Shown: positions 51,601-59,682 of the stretch, piece after piece
Layout of the letters: every line of letters begins with the position of its first letter
Position numbering within the stretch: position 1 is the stretch's first letter
Assembly: GCA_022750115.1 (NCBI GenBank)
Contig: JAKIWI010000005.1
Coordinates: forward strand, 62,001 to 126,000
Direction: 5' to 3'
DNA length: 64,000 nucleotides
Origin: Thermoplasmata archaeon
GTDB taxonomy: Archaea > Thermoplasmatota > Thermoplasmata > Lutacidiplasmatales > UBA184
Notes under the pieces: model-generated
What the model was told of the DNA's origin: nothing
Seen by the model: only the letters and a program-made list of their open reading frames with translations
Database searches by the model: none
Made by a program: the position numbers and the translations under genes

Positions 51601-53121
51601 ATGAAGCTCGCCCTCGACCGGCGAGACGCCACCGTCGGCTCCATCGACGCAGCCGTCAGCGGTGTCTTCCAGCGCGGAGAGAAGGACGAACCGTTGCCGC
51701 GAACGCTCCAGAAGGAGAACGCGGTTTCCGGCGGACTCGTCGGCGGCGCCTGGGACCGCCGGGAGATCCGGGGTCGCCGCAAGGAGATCACGGTCGTTCA
51801 TCGCCCGGACGGGAAAGGTCGAATCGTACTCGTGGGCCTCGGCGCTCGCAGCGAGGCGACGGCCGAGACCGTGCGTCGTGCGGCCGCGGAGGTCGTGAAG
51901 GCGCTTCGCGGGAAAGGGGCCCGGACCATCGGCTTCCGGCTCGCGTCCTTCGTCGGCGAGCGGGTCGCTCCCGACGCGGCGGCCGAGTCCCTCTACGAAG
52001 GGGCGGCACTTGGCGGCTACGAATTCTTACGCTACAAGACCACCACCGACGGCGGGGTCGAGGAGGCCACGGTCTTCCTCGGCGAGGAGCATTCGCGCGA
52101 CGAGGCCGCGCTGCGGCGGCGGATGGACCGCGCCGCGACGTTGACCGAGACGATCGCCTGGACTCGCGATATCGCGAACCTCCCGGCCGACACGGCGTCG
52201 CCCCAGCGGCTTGCCGAGGAGGCGCTGCGGCTCGGGAAGGAGGTCGGGCTCAAGGTCCAAGTGTTTGACGAGAAGAAGCTCGCCGAGCTGAAGTGCGGCG
52301 GCATCCTCGCCGTCGGCGGCGGGTCGGTCAGCCATCCCCCCCGGATGGTCGTGCTCGAATATTCGGGCGCGGGCCGATCGGGAAAGACGGTTGCGGTCGT
52401 CGGCAAAGGGATCACCTTCGACTCCGGCGGCATCTCGATCAAGCCGGCGGCCGCGATGGCCGAAATGAAGTTCGACAAGTCCGGGGCCGTCGCGGTCCTC
52501 GGCATCCTGCGAGCGGCCGCGCTCCTCAAGGTCGCGCCCCGGGTCATCGGGATCATGGCGTGCGCCGAGAACGTCCCGAGCGGCACCGCGTACCGACCGG
52601 GCGACGTCGTCCGCGCCTACAGCGGGCAGACGATGGAGATCCTGAACACCGACGCGGAGGGACGGGTCGTCCTCTCCGACGCGCTGGGCTACGCCGTCGA
52701 CAAGTACCATCCCGACGAGCTCATCGACCTTGCGACCCTCACGGGAGCTCAGGTCGTGGCGCTCGGCGACGACACGGGCGGACTCGTGTCGAACGACGAC
52801 AAGCTCGCCGACGGGATCCTCGAGGCGTCGCGCCGGACCGGCGAACCGTTCTGGCGGATGCCGCTCACCGACTATCACCGCGAGCTCGTGAAGAGCGACG
52901 TCGCGGACGTGCGCAACCACACCGAACTCACCGTCGCCGGAATGCTCACGGCGAGCGCATTCCTCGAGACGTTCGTCGGGAAGACCGCGTGGGCTCACCT
53001 CGACATCGCGGGGGCGTCCTACACGACGCCGTCCACGCGGAAATGGCAGCCCGCGTACCAGAACATCGGCGCGACGGCGTTCGGCGTGCGAACGATCGCG
53101 ACGTACCTCGAGAGCCGCTAG
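51601..53121 (+). CDS. pepA: Leucyl aminopeptidase (M17)
   Basis: This 506-residue M17 peptidase removes N-terminal residues using two metal ions. The metal-binding signature is VVGKGITFDSGGISIKPAAA followed by FDKSGAVAVLG, and the second site is in NTDAEGRVVLSDALGYA, which contains the catalytic Arg. HLDIAGASYTTPSTRKW is a usual C-terminal block. The N-terminal macro-like domain (residues 1-165) is intact. It probably works downstream of the proteasome in peptide recycling. It follows sepF at 14 bp and is likely cotranscribed with it. Confidence 0.94.
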   Translation: MKLALDRRDATVGSIDAAVSGVFQRGEKDEPLPRTLQKENAVSGGLVGGAWDRREIRGRRKEITVVHRPDGKGRIVLVGLGARSEATAETVRRAAAEVVKALRGKGARTIGFRLASFVGERVAPDAAAESLYEGAALGGYEFLRYKTTTDGGVEEATVFLGEEHSRDEAALRRRMDRAATLTETIAWTRDIANLPADTASPQRLAEEALRLGKEVGLKVQVFDEKKLAELKCGGILAVGGGSVSHPPRMVVLEYSGAGRSGKTVAVVGKGITFDSGGISIKPAAAMAEMKFDKSGAVAVLGILRAAALLKVAPRVIGIMACAENVPSGTAYRPGDVVRAYSGQTMEILNTDAEGRVVLSDALGYAVDKYHPDELIDLATLTGAQVVALGDDTGGLVSNDDKLADGILEASRRTGEPFWRMPLTDYHRELVKSDVADVRNHTELTVAGMLTASAFLETFVGKTAWAHLDIAGASYTTPSTRKWQPAYQNIGATAFGVRTIATYLESR

Positions 53122-53199
53122 CCGCGTCCTCTCGAGCGACCCGCCGTCCCGGCGACCGCCGCGCTTAGGAGTCTTCGCGGAATCCCCTTCCTCACTGCC

Positions 53200-53490
53200 G
53201 TGACGCTCCCCGTCGCCGATCCGTACGACCGTCGATGGCTGGTCCTAGGTCTCGCCGCCGGTCTGGTGTTCGTCGCGAGCCTCGCCTTGTTCGTGCTGGG
53301 TTGGTCGGCTCCGCCGGTGGCGCACTGTCCGACTTGCTCGCAGGGAGTCTGCCCGCTCTACTGCTACACGACGATCGGCGATACCGCGGTACGGGAACTC
53401 CAGCTTGGCGTGGTGCTGCTCGTCTCGTCCTTCCTGGTCGGCGCCGCCGCGTGGATCGTGCGTTGGCTCTACCCGTCCCCCCTCTTGTGA
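53200..53490 (+). CDS. Small two-span membrane protein with a Cys-rich loop
   Basis: This 96-residue protein has hydrophobic helices at about residues 15-35 (LVLGLAAGLVFVASLALFVL) and 67-90 (LQLGVVLLVSSFLVGAAAWIV). The extracellular loop between them contains HCPTCSQGVCPLYCYT, with four cysteines in 14 residues that could form two disulfides or bind metal. The family is not recognised. The GTG at 53200 is the start. It follows pepA by 78 bp and may be transcribed separately. Confidence 0.6.
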   Translation: MTLPVADPYDRRWLVLGLAAGLVFVASLALFVLGWSAPPVAHCPTCSQGVCPLYCYTTIGDTAVRELQLGVVLLVSSFLVGAAAWIVRWLYPSPLL

Positions 53491-53883
53491 ACTCGTGGCG
53501 CCACCGCCGACCAAGGGGCACTCCGGCGGATCGCTCCCTCGATTGAGTTCGGTCGCGCCAGGTCCTCGGCGGGTCGATGGCGGACGCCGGGTCCAGAGAA
53601 AAATTTGCAGCGATCTCGATGAAAGAGGGCGGGAGGGAATCCGTGGACGTCCCCCGCCCCTGTGGGCGGGCCGATAGATCCACGCAAGCAATTCCCCCCG
53701 GCGACCACGGGGAACGGCCCTACGGGGCCGCTTACCGCTTCTTCTTCTTCCCCTTGGCTGGCTTCTTCGCCATGACGGAATTCCGCACGGCACCGACCTA
53801 CTTCAAGGGGCCGAAGTACGATCGCGAGCGTTCGAACGCGTCAAATTCGCGATGCGCGCGCAGGTGGATGCGCCCGATTTCGC
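53491..53883. other. 393-bp intergenic region with a compound hairpin (possible structured RNA)
   Basis: No gene of convincing length is seen here. The region holds a compound hairpin: GGGAAT/ATTCCC (53635-53640 with 53691-53696), extended by GGG/CCC across a bulged A, then CGTGGA/TCCACG (53642-53647 with 53679-53684), then CCCGCCC/GGGCGGG (53653-53659 with 53664-53670) around a CTGT loop. Two-sided internal loops separate the helices. Further short hairpins follow up to about 53735. AAAAATTT at 53600 could end a minus-strand transcript. A structured RNA is possible; a HerA-side 3' UTR hairpin is the alternative. A 13-residue lysine-rich frame (53732-53773, minus) is not credible alone. Confidence 0.4.
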
Positions 53884-55335
53884 TCAATTGTTCTCGACGA
53901 TGGTGACCGATTCGCCACCGTGCCGGGTCGCGCGCGGGCGGACCTCGCAGAACAGTGGAGTGTGGTACCCGCCGCCGGTCACGAGCGCGACGCCGACGGG
54001 CAAGGACTGGATCATGTCGGTCATTCCCTCGGTGAGTCCCTCGATCGATTGCGCGATCGCCTTGAGATCGAGCGGGTTCGTGACCTGCAAGATCAGCTGC
54101 GTGTTGCACTGCGAGAGCACCGACTTGTCGATGCGCGCGGCGCGTTGCGTGACGACGCAGAGCCCAAGTCCGAACTTCCGGCCCTCGCTCGCGATGTTCT
54201 TCAGGATCCGCGAACAGGTTGCCGTCCCCTGCTGCGGCGCGTAGTTGTGCGCCTCCTCAATGACGAAGAACAGCGGCGGGATCTTGCCCTTCTTGCGGTT
54301 GTCGAAGAGCGTCGTGGCGATACGCGCGACGACCAGTTCCTGGACGTCGGGCGCCACGCCGCGCAGATTGATCAGCGTCGCCTTCCCTTTCTGGACGAGC
54401 TCGGTCAGGCTCGTCCCCTGCGAGCCGAGCAGCTTCGTCTGCTCCAGGTACTCGAGCCGCTCGTGGAGCGTCTCGGCGACCGCTCCCTCGCCTCCTTGGG
54501 CCGCGTGGACGAGATCTTTCACCGTGTAGTCGGGGTGCGTCGCGGCGACCGCCTCGACGATCGATTTCAGCGGCGCGAGGAACGATTTCACGTTCGTGAG
54601 GCCCATGAACACGAGGAGGTCGCGGACGTCGATGTGGCGCAGCCCGAACGTGAGGGGCTTCGCGCTTGGGTTCAAGCTGACGTCGGGGGAGTACTCCTGG
54701 ACTTGGGGGGCGAATCCCTGCGCCTCGACATGGAAGCGCGCGTGGACGCCGTTCGACTCCGCGGCCTTCCGGAGCGAACCGTACTCGCCGTGTGGGTCGA
54801 TGATGACGCACGTGACCTTGTGGCGGAGCAGCTCTTCGATGAGCACGCCCAAAAGGTAGCTCTTCCCGCCGCCCGTCTTCGCGAGAACAGAGACGTGGCG
54901 CTGGACGAGCTGGTTGATGTCGAGCTCGATCCGGAGCGAGTGATTCCGGAGCAGGCCGACGTATGCCCCGACATTGCCGCGGTGCTTGAGCCCCAGGACA
55001 TCGGCGATGAGCGGCTCTTCGGCGCGGAACACCTTCTGGCCCGGGCGGAACGGGACCGTCGGCAGCTTCACGACGCCCTGGCCATCTCGGTAGCCGACGA
55101 CGCGCGCCAGCCCGAGGAGGTTCGTGTGGATCGGTGTGTCGGCGCCGTGACCGAGTCCGTCCGCATGCTCGAGGTCGAGGTCGCTCTTCCTCCGGAGGTC
55201 GTCGAGCTGGCAGAGGACCGAGCCGTGCGCTTCGTCCTCGACGGCGAGGTAATCGCCCCGCTCGACCGGCAGGCTGAGGCTCATGTGGAACCGGCCGAGG
55301 CCGACGTCGCCGTAGATCCGCCCGACCTCCTCCAC
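53884..55335 (-). CDS. herA: HerA-type helicase/ATPase
   Basis: HerA is a hexameric FtsK/VirB4-like translocase that works with NurA, Mre11 and Rad50 on DNA ends. The 483-residue protein has the HAS-barrel domain at the N-terminus (GRIYGDVGLGRFHMSLSLPV), Walker A in VSVLAKTGGGKSYLLGVLIE, CVIIDPHGEYGSLRKAAESN, Walker B in LFFVIEEAHNYAPQQGTATC, and sensor/arginine-finger regions LGLCVVTQRAARIDKSVLSQ. nurA and mre11/rad50 are not adjacent, so it stands apart from the usual operon. The GTG at 55335 is the first start in frame. It is divergent from a coiled-coil gene. Confidence 0.9.
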   Translation of the reverse strand: MEEVGRIYGDVGLGRFHMSLSLPVERGDYLAVEDEAHGSVLCQLDDLRRKSDLDLEHADGLGHGADTPIHTNLLGLARVVGYRDGQGVVKLPTVPFRPGQKVFRAEEPLIADVLGLKHRGNVGAYVGLLRNHSLRIELDINQLVQRHVSVLAKTGGGKSYLLGVLIEELLRHKVTCVIIDPHGEYGSLRKAAESNGVHARFHVEAQGFAPQVQEYSPDVSLNPSAKPLTFGLRHIDVRDLLVFMGLTNVKSFLAPLKSIVEAVAATHPDYTVKDLVHAAQGGEGAVAETLHERLEYLEQTKLLGSQGTSLTELVQKGKATLINLRGVAPDVQELVVARIATTLFDNRKKGKIPPLFFVIEEAHNYAPQQGTATCSRILKNIASEGRKFGLGLCVVTQRAARIDKSVLSQCNTQLILQVTNPLDLKAIAQSIEGLTEGMTDMIQSLPVGVALVTGGGYHTPLFCEVRPRATRHGGESVTIVENN

Positions 55336-55505
55336 GGCGGTTTCATCCGGCCCTTCGGTTATTAGCGTGACGCGGGACGAGAAGCCCCGGCCCGCCGAAG
55401 GAGCGCGGTCTCCGTCGTCCGGACCGCTCGTCGTCGGAGAAGCGCTTATATCCGTCCCATTTGTCGAACGCTCGTTCTCTGGCCGCGCCGAGTTCTCGGC
55501 GGGCG

Positions 55506-56381
55506 GTGCCTTGTTTGACCGACGCCACCGATGAGTTGGAACGGAAGCGCGCGGAAGCCAACGCGCGCGCGGACGACCATCGGGCCCGGCGCGACAAACT
55601 GAACGGCGAAGCGAGGACGCAGGCCGAGGAGCGCTCGCGGATCATCGATGAGCTCCACGGCCGCAGCTCCGACGCGCAGGAGCACCGCCACCACCGCGAC
55701 GACCTGAACGAGCAGGTTCGCGAGGCGAAACGGCTCCGCGAGGAGTGGAACGGCAAATTGCAGGTCCTCGCCGACAAGGTCGCCGAGATGAAGCGGACCC
55801 GGGCGCCGCGCGCCCAGGGCGCCGTCCCCGTCTGGCGCCTCCGAAAGGACCTCAAAGAGCTCGAGTTCCGCCACATGACCACCGCCCTCACCCCCGACGC
55901 CGAGAAGCGGCTCATCGAGGAGATGAAGCGCCTCGAGGCGGCGATCCGGGAGCAGGACGAGCAGTTCCGCGCCGACCCCGAGGTCGACACGGCGATCGCC
56001 GAGCTCGCCATCGCCCGCGACGAGGCGGAGAAGCATCACCGCGCCGTCGGCGAGCTCGCCGAGGCGGCCCAGTCGGAGCACGAGTCGATGGTCAAGCTGT
56101 ACGAATCGGTCGACGAGCTCCGTCGTCAGGCCGACGATGTCCAGGCGAAACTGATCGAGGTCAAGACCGCGGCCGACGACGCGCACAAGTCGCACATCGC
56201 CGCGATCGAGGAGGTCCGCGATTACGAGAAGATGCTCTACGGGGCCCGCGGCGGCCGCGCACCGTCGAGTTGGGCCGACTCCGAGCCTCCGAAGGAGGAG
56301 GACTTCCTCGCCCGCCTGAAGAAGGGCGAGAAGGTCTCCACCGCCGACCTTCTGGAACTCCAGAAGACGGGACGCGGGTAG
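55506..56381 (+). CDS. Archaeal coiled-coil protein (COG1340-like)
   Basis: This protein of about 291 residues is almost wholly predicted coiled coil with high Glu, Arg, Lys and Ala content. From DATDELERKRAEANARADDH it continues through WNGKLQVLADKVAEMKR to QSEHESMVKLYESVDELRRQ. The central WRLRKDLKELEFRHMTTALT is the conserved turn of the uncharacterised archaeal coiled-coil family COG1340. The C-terminus (EEDFLARLKKGEKVSTADLL) resembles a short conserved tail in that family. A TTATAT box lies at 55446-55451. The GTG at 55506 is used; TTG codons at 55461 and 55515 are alternatives. It is divergent from herA and may work with it, but this is only positional. Confidence 0.72.
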   Translation: MPCLTDATDELERKRAEANARADDHRARRDKLNGEARTQAEERSRIIDELHGRSSDAQEHRHHRDDLNEQVREAKRLREEWNGKLQVLADKVAEMKRTRAPRAQGAVPVWRLRKDLKELEFRHMTTALTPDAEKRLIEEMKRLEAAIREQDEQFRADPEVDTAIAELAIARDEAEKHHRAVGELAEAAQSEHESMVKLYESVDELRRQADDVQAKLIEVKTAADDAHKSHIAAIEEVRDYEKMLYGARGGRAPSSWADSEPPKEEDFLARLKKGEKVSTADLLELQKTGRG

Positions 56382-56395
56382 GGGTCACGACCTCC

Positions 56396-57157
56396 ATGAC
56401 CGACCCCGCCGAGGGGGCGCCGCGTGCGGTGCTGTTCGACCTCGATGACACGCTCGTCCCATTCCAGACCGTCGCGCACTGGCAGTGGGCCTGGAAACCG
56501 CAAGGACCGATCCTGAGCGATCGCCACGCGCGCGCGGCGATCCGTCGGTCCGTCCGCGCCTGGGACCGGCGCCGTTGGCAAGGCCTCGTCGGCACGGCCC
56601 CGCCGGTCGGTCCCGCCGAGCTCCGCCTCCACCTCCACGACACGCTCGTCGCCGTCGCGGGTCGGCCACTCGCCGACTCCGAGATCGAGAGCGTCGTCGA
56701 CCGATTCCTGAGGCCGTCGCCCCACAGCGAGACCTACACGGACGTTTCCGGTGCGATCGCTTGGCTCCGGGCCGAGGGGATCCCGTTCGGTGTGGTCACG
56801 CCGCTCGCGGAGGATGTGGCCCGTGCCTTCCTCTCGCGGACGGCCGCGGGCGCCGGCGCCCGATTGTTCGCCGATTCGGCCACGCCGGACTCGCCCCGAC
56901 TTCCCTCCGCGGGGGCCTTCCGAGCCGCGCGGTCCGCGATCGCGGACCGGGGAGCCCGGGTCGTCTACGTGGGCAACCTGTACTGGAGTGACGTGCGCGC
57001 CGCGACGCGGGCGGGGCTCGAGGCGGTCCTGCTTGACCGGCTCGACATGTTCGATGGCCTGGGCGGGGCCCGCATCGAGGACCTCGGCGGGGTACGCGCC
57101 CTCTTCGAGTTGCCACCCGCCGCGCCGGCTCCCACGGAGCCGTCCGTGGCGCCCTAG
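56396..57157 (+). CDS. HAD-superfamily phosphatase
   Basis: This 253-residue HAD hydrolase has motif I AVLFDLDDTLVPF (nucleophile and acid Asp), motif II in FGVVTPLAEDVA (Thr) and motif IV as VVYVGNLYWSDVRAATRAGL, with the conserved Asp. A motif III Lys is less clear. The helical cap lies between residues 25 and 110. Related enzymes are phosphoglycolate phosphatase and other small phosphatases, and the substrate is unknown. The stop overlaps the convergent mmsA stop by four bases. The ATG at 56396 lies 14 bp behind the coiled-coil gene. Confidence 0.82.
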   Translation: MTDPAEGAPRAVLFDLDDTLVPFQTVAHWQWAWKPQGPILSDRHARAAIRRSVRAWDRRRWQGLVGTAPPVGPAELRLHLHDTLVAVAGRPLADSEIESVVDRFLRPSPHSETYTDVSGAIAWLRAEGIPFGVVTPLAEDVARAFLSRTAAGAGARLFADSATPDSPRLPSAGAFRAARSAIADRGARVVYVGNLYWSDVRAATRAGLEAVLLDRLDMFDGLGGARIEDLGGVRALFELPPAAPAPTEPSVAP

Positions 57158-58641
57158 TGCATTGGGCTGGTTCCGCCGGCGCCCGGGGGGTCCGAGGGCC
57201 AGCGCGCCGTCACCACCTTGGTTCGACTGAAGAATCGAACCGCCTCCGCCCCCGTGGCCGCTAGGGCGCCGTAGGAGGAGCCCTTCCACCCGACGAACGG
57301 GAGCGCGGCGGGTGGGGCGGGCACGCCGATGTTGACCCCGACCATTCCGGCCTGGATTCGCTCGCGGAACATGCGGGCGGTCCCGCCGCTTCTCGTATAG
57401 ATCGAGGCCGAGTTCCCGAACTCCGAGGCGTTCGCGACCGCGATCGCCTCGTCGAGCGAGCCGACGCGCACGACCGCCAGCACGGGTCCGAAGATCTCCT
57501 CCCGCGCGATTCGCATCGTCGGATGCACCCGGTCGAACAGCGTCGGCGGGACGTAGAATCCCGGAGACCGGTCGGGGATCGTTCCCCGGGCCGCGACGGT
57601 CGCACCCTCCTCCTCGCCGACCCGGATATACGACATCACACGGTCTCGGTGCTCCGCGCGCACCACCGGCCCTACGTCGGTGCCCGGGGCATCGCCCGGT
57701 CCGACTCGGAGGGAACGGACTCGCGCCGCGAGCTGGGCGACCAGGGCGTCGGCGACCGGCTCGACCGCGACGACAACGCTCCCGGCCAAGCAGCGCTCGC
57801 CCGCCGAGCCGAACGCACTCGAGACGATCGAGTCGACCGTGGCATCGAGGTCGGCATCGGGGGCGACGACGAGGTGATTCTTCGCGCCCGCCAGGGCGAG
57901 CACGCGCTTGCCGGCGGCGGCCGCGGTGGCGTAGACGTGCCGGGCGACCGGGGCCGAGCCGACGAAGGCGACGGCGTCGATCCCTGGCGCGGTCAAGATC
58001 GCGTTGACGGCCTCCTTGGCGCCGTGCACGAGGTTGACGACGCCCGGTGGGAATCCGGCTTCGTGGACCAATCGGACGAGATGGTCCGCCGTGAGCGGGA
58101 CCCGCTCCGAGGGCTTCAGGACGAACGTGTTCCCGAGGACGACCGCCGTCGGAAACATCCAGAGCGGGACCATCGCGGGAAAGTTGAACGGCGTGATTCC
58201 GGCGACCACCCCGAGTGGCTCGGAGAACAGTTCGGCATCGACGCCGCGCGAGACGTTCGCCATCGTCGACCCTGGGAGGAGCGCCGGAGCGCCCTCCGCG
58301 AACTCGACGGATTCGACCCCCCGTCGGAGCGATCCCTGCGCGTCGTCGAGCGTTTTGCCGTGTTCCCGCACGATCGACCGGGCGATGGCGTCCCGGTCGC
58401 GGGCGAGTAGCTCGCGGAATCGACGGACCGCGCGCGCACGCTCGCCGACCGGCGTCGACGACCAACCCGCGAAGGCGGCTCGTGCCGCGACGACGGCGGC
58501 GGCCACGTCCTCCGGTCCGGACAGCGGAACCTGGGCGATCGTCTCGGCGGTGGCGGGGTCGAGGACGGGCAGGGTCCCGGTCGCGCGGGCCGGAGTTTCC
58601 ACCCCCCCGATCCAGTTGGGAAGAACACGGACCGGAGGCAC
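57154..58641 (-). CDS. mmsA: Methylmalonate-semialdehyde dehydrogenase (CoA-acylating) family
   Basis: This 495-residue aldehyde dehydrogenase matches the MmsA group, which converts (methyl)malonate semialdehyde to propionyl- or acetyl-CoA in valine, inositol and beta-alanine breakdown. Motifs are LPNWIGGVETPAR at the start, EPLGVVAGITPFNFPAMVPL, WMFPTAVVLGNTFVLKPSER, and the nucleophile in GSAGERCLAGSVVV. NIGVPAPPAALPFVGWKGSS is the subfamily end. The Glu general base of ordinary aldehyde dehydrogenases is replaced in ALAGAKNHLVV, as in MmsA. The GTG at 58641 gives the usual length; upstream frame is non-conserved. It may act with the enoyl-CoA hydratase at 29 kb. Confidence 0.87.
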   Translation of the reverse strand: MPPVRVLPNWIGGVETPARATGTLPVLDPATAETIAQVPLSGPEDVAAAVVAARAAFAGWSSTPVGERARAVRRFRELLARDRDAIARSIVREHGKTLDDAQGSLRRGVESVEFAEGAPALLPGSTMANVSRGVDAELFSEPLGVVAGITPFNFPAMVPLWMFPTAVVLGNTFVLKPSERVPLTADHLVRLVHEAGFPPGVVNLVHGAKEAVNAILTAPGIDAVAFVGSAPVARHVYATAAAAGKRVLALAGAKNHLVVAPDADLDATVDSIVSSAFGSAGERCLAGSVVVAVEPVADALVAQLAARVRSLRVGPGDAPGTDVGPVVRAEHRDRVMSYIRVGEEEGATVAARGTIPDRSPGFYVPPTLFDRVHPTMRIAREEIFGPVLAVVRVGSLDEAIAVANASEFGNSASIYTRSGGTARMFRERIQAGMVGVNIGVPAPPAALPFVGWKGSSYGALAATGAEAVRFFSRTKVVTARWPSDPPGAGGTSPMH

Positions 58642-58739
58642 GAATTTCGGCAGCCGCAGCCGGGATATGGAAGCTCGCGACCCCCGCGCGCGACGTCGCA
58701 GCCGACGGTCCCGGAATCCGCCGCGTCGTCGGACAATAG

Positions 58740-58745
58740 ATATAT
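58740..58745 (+). promoter_or_regulatory. TATA box of the V4R/roadblock pair
   Basis: ATATAT is centred about 32 bp before the ATG at 58774, favouring that start over the ATG at 58744, which overlaps the box. Confidence 0.6.
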
Positions 58746-58773
58746 GATTCACTGCTCGGTGGGCGGGATTACC

Positions 58774-59175
58774 ATGCGCTACGTGAAGCTCAACCAGTCC
58801 GAGCTCCACCGGGTCAAGGAGCTCTACGAGGGGGTGATGTCGCACGCGTGCCACGGTTTGTTCTTCAAGGAAGGGTCGGTGGTCGGCGCCGACATGGCCG
58901 AGGAGGCCCTCAAGGACCGGGGCAAGTACTTTCAGCGGGCGGCCGAGATTCTCAAGGAGCGGGGGTGGGTCGAGGAGATCCATTTCAAGGACGGAGAGGT
59001 CACCGTCAAGGGGTCGATCGAGGCCTCTCCCAGCGAGATCCCGACGTGCCACCGGCTCCGGGGGATCCTCCGCGAGTTCTACGAACGTTTTAAGGGGTCG
59101 CGCGTCAAATGCACGGAAGAGATGTGTGCCTCCACCGGGTCGCCCGAATGCCGATTCCGCATCGAAGAGATGTAA
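58774..59175 (+). CDS. V4R-domain protein
   Basis: This 133-residue protein starts MRYVKLNQSELHRVKELYEG. It has the V4R (4-vinyl reductase) fold, with GLFFKEGSVVGADMAEEAL, RGWVEEIHFKDGEVTVKG, TCHRLRGILREFYERFKGSR, and the terminal CTEEMCASTGSPECRFRIEE. V4R proteins bind small hydrophobic ligands or metals, and the three late cysteines plus Cys-36 suggest metal binding. In archaea V4R often occurs beside roadblock proteins in sensory modules. The leaderless ATG at 58774 fits the TATA spacing. The roadblock gene starts 16 bp downstream. Confidence 0.82.
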   Translation: MRYVKLNQSELHRVKELYEGVMSHACHGLFFKEGSVVGADMAEEALKDRGKYFQRAAEILKERGWVEEIHFKDGEVTVKGSIEASPSEIPTCHRLRGILREFYERFKGSRVKCTEEMCASTGSPECRFRIEEM

Positions 59176-59191
59176 CTAGGATTCTCCGGGT

Positions 59192-59551
59192 ATGATGGCG
59201 ACTGGCAACGTCGGGGCCGTGATCAAGGACCTCAAAGGACGCATTGGCGGGATCGCCGCCGCGCTCGTCTCCCGGGACGGACTGGTGCTCTACGCCGATG
59301 TCCCCGCGGGAGTCTACACCGAAACTTTCGCCATCATGTGCGCCACGATCCTCGGGGCGGCCGCGACCGCCAATACGGAACTCAACCGCGCTCCGCCCGA
59401 GAAGATCGTCATCGAGGGCAACGACTCCAAGACGATCATCGTCGGGAGCGGTAAGAAGGCCCTCCTCGTCGCCGTCGTCGACCAGTCGGCGGACGCGACC
59501 CGCGTCCTCGCCGAGGTCGGAAAAGTCGCCGAGCTGCTCAAGACCAGCTGA
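59192..59551 (+). CDS. Roadblock/LC7-domain protein (MglB-like)
   Basis: This 119-residue protein has the roadblock fold: VIKDLKGRIGGIAAALVSRD, GLVLYADVPAGVYTETFAIM, CATILGAAATANTELNR, IVIEGNDSKTIIVGSG, and KALLVAVVDQSADATRVLAE. Members form dimers that regulate small Ras-like GTPases such as MglA. No GTPase gene is adjacent. The V4R gene directly upstream probably provides ligand sensing, and the pair would make a two-part switch; this is inferred from context. The ATG at 59192 (or the next codon) is the start. Confidence 0.85.
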   Translation: MMATGNVGAVIKDLKGRIGGIAAALVSRDGLVLYADVPAGVYTETFAIMCATILGAAATANTELNRAPPEKIVIEGNDSKTIIVGSGKKALLVAVVDQSADATRVLAEVGKVAELLKTS

Positions 59552-59682
59552 GCCGGCACCCTCCGCGGGCCGCTCGGCCGCCACCGTCGCACGTCGTGGG
59601 AGTCGATTCTCGCGTCCGGGAGCGGGTTTCGCACTCGGGGTTGGGGAGCGAGGCCGCCCCTGGGATGGAGGACCTCGGGGGC

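Noticed and set aside
53732-53773. 13-residue lysine-rich frame (minus strand) behind herA
   Set aside because: Too short, without a clear Shine-Dalgarno site or family. Similar basic stretches arise by chance; it does not match L41e.
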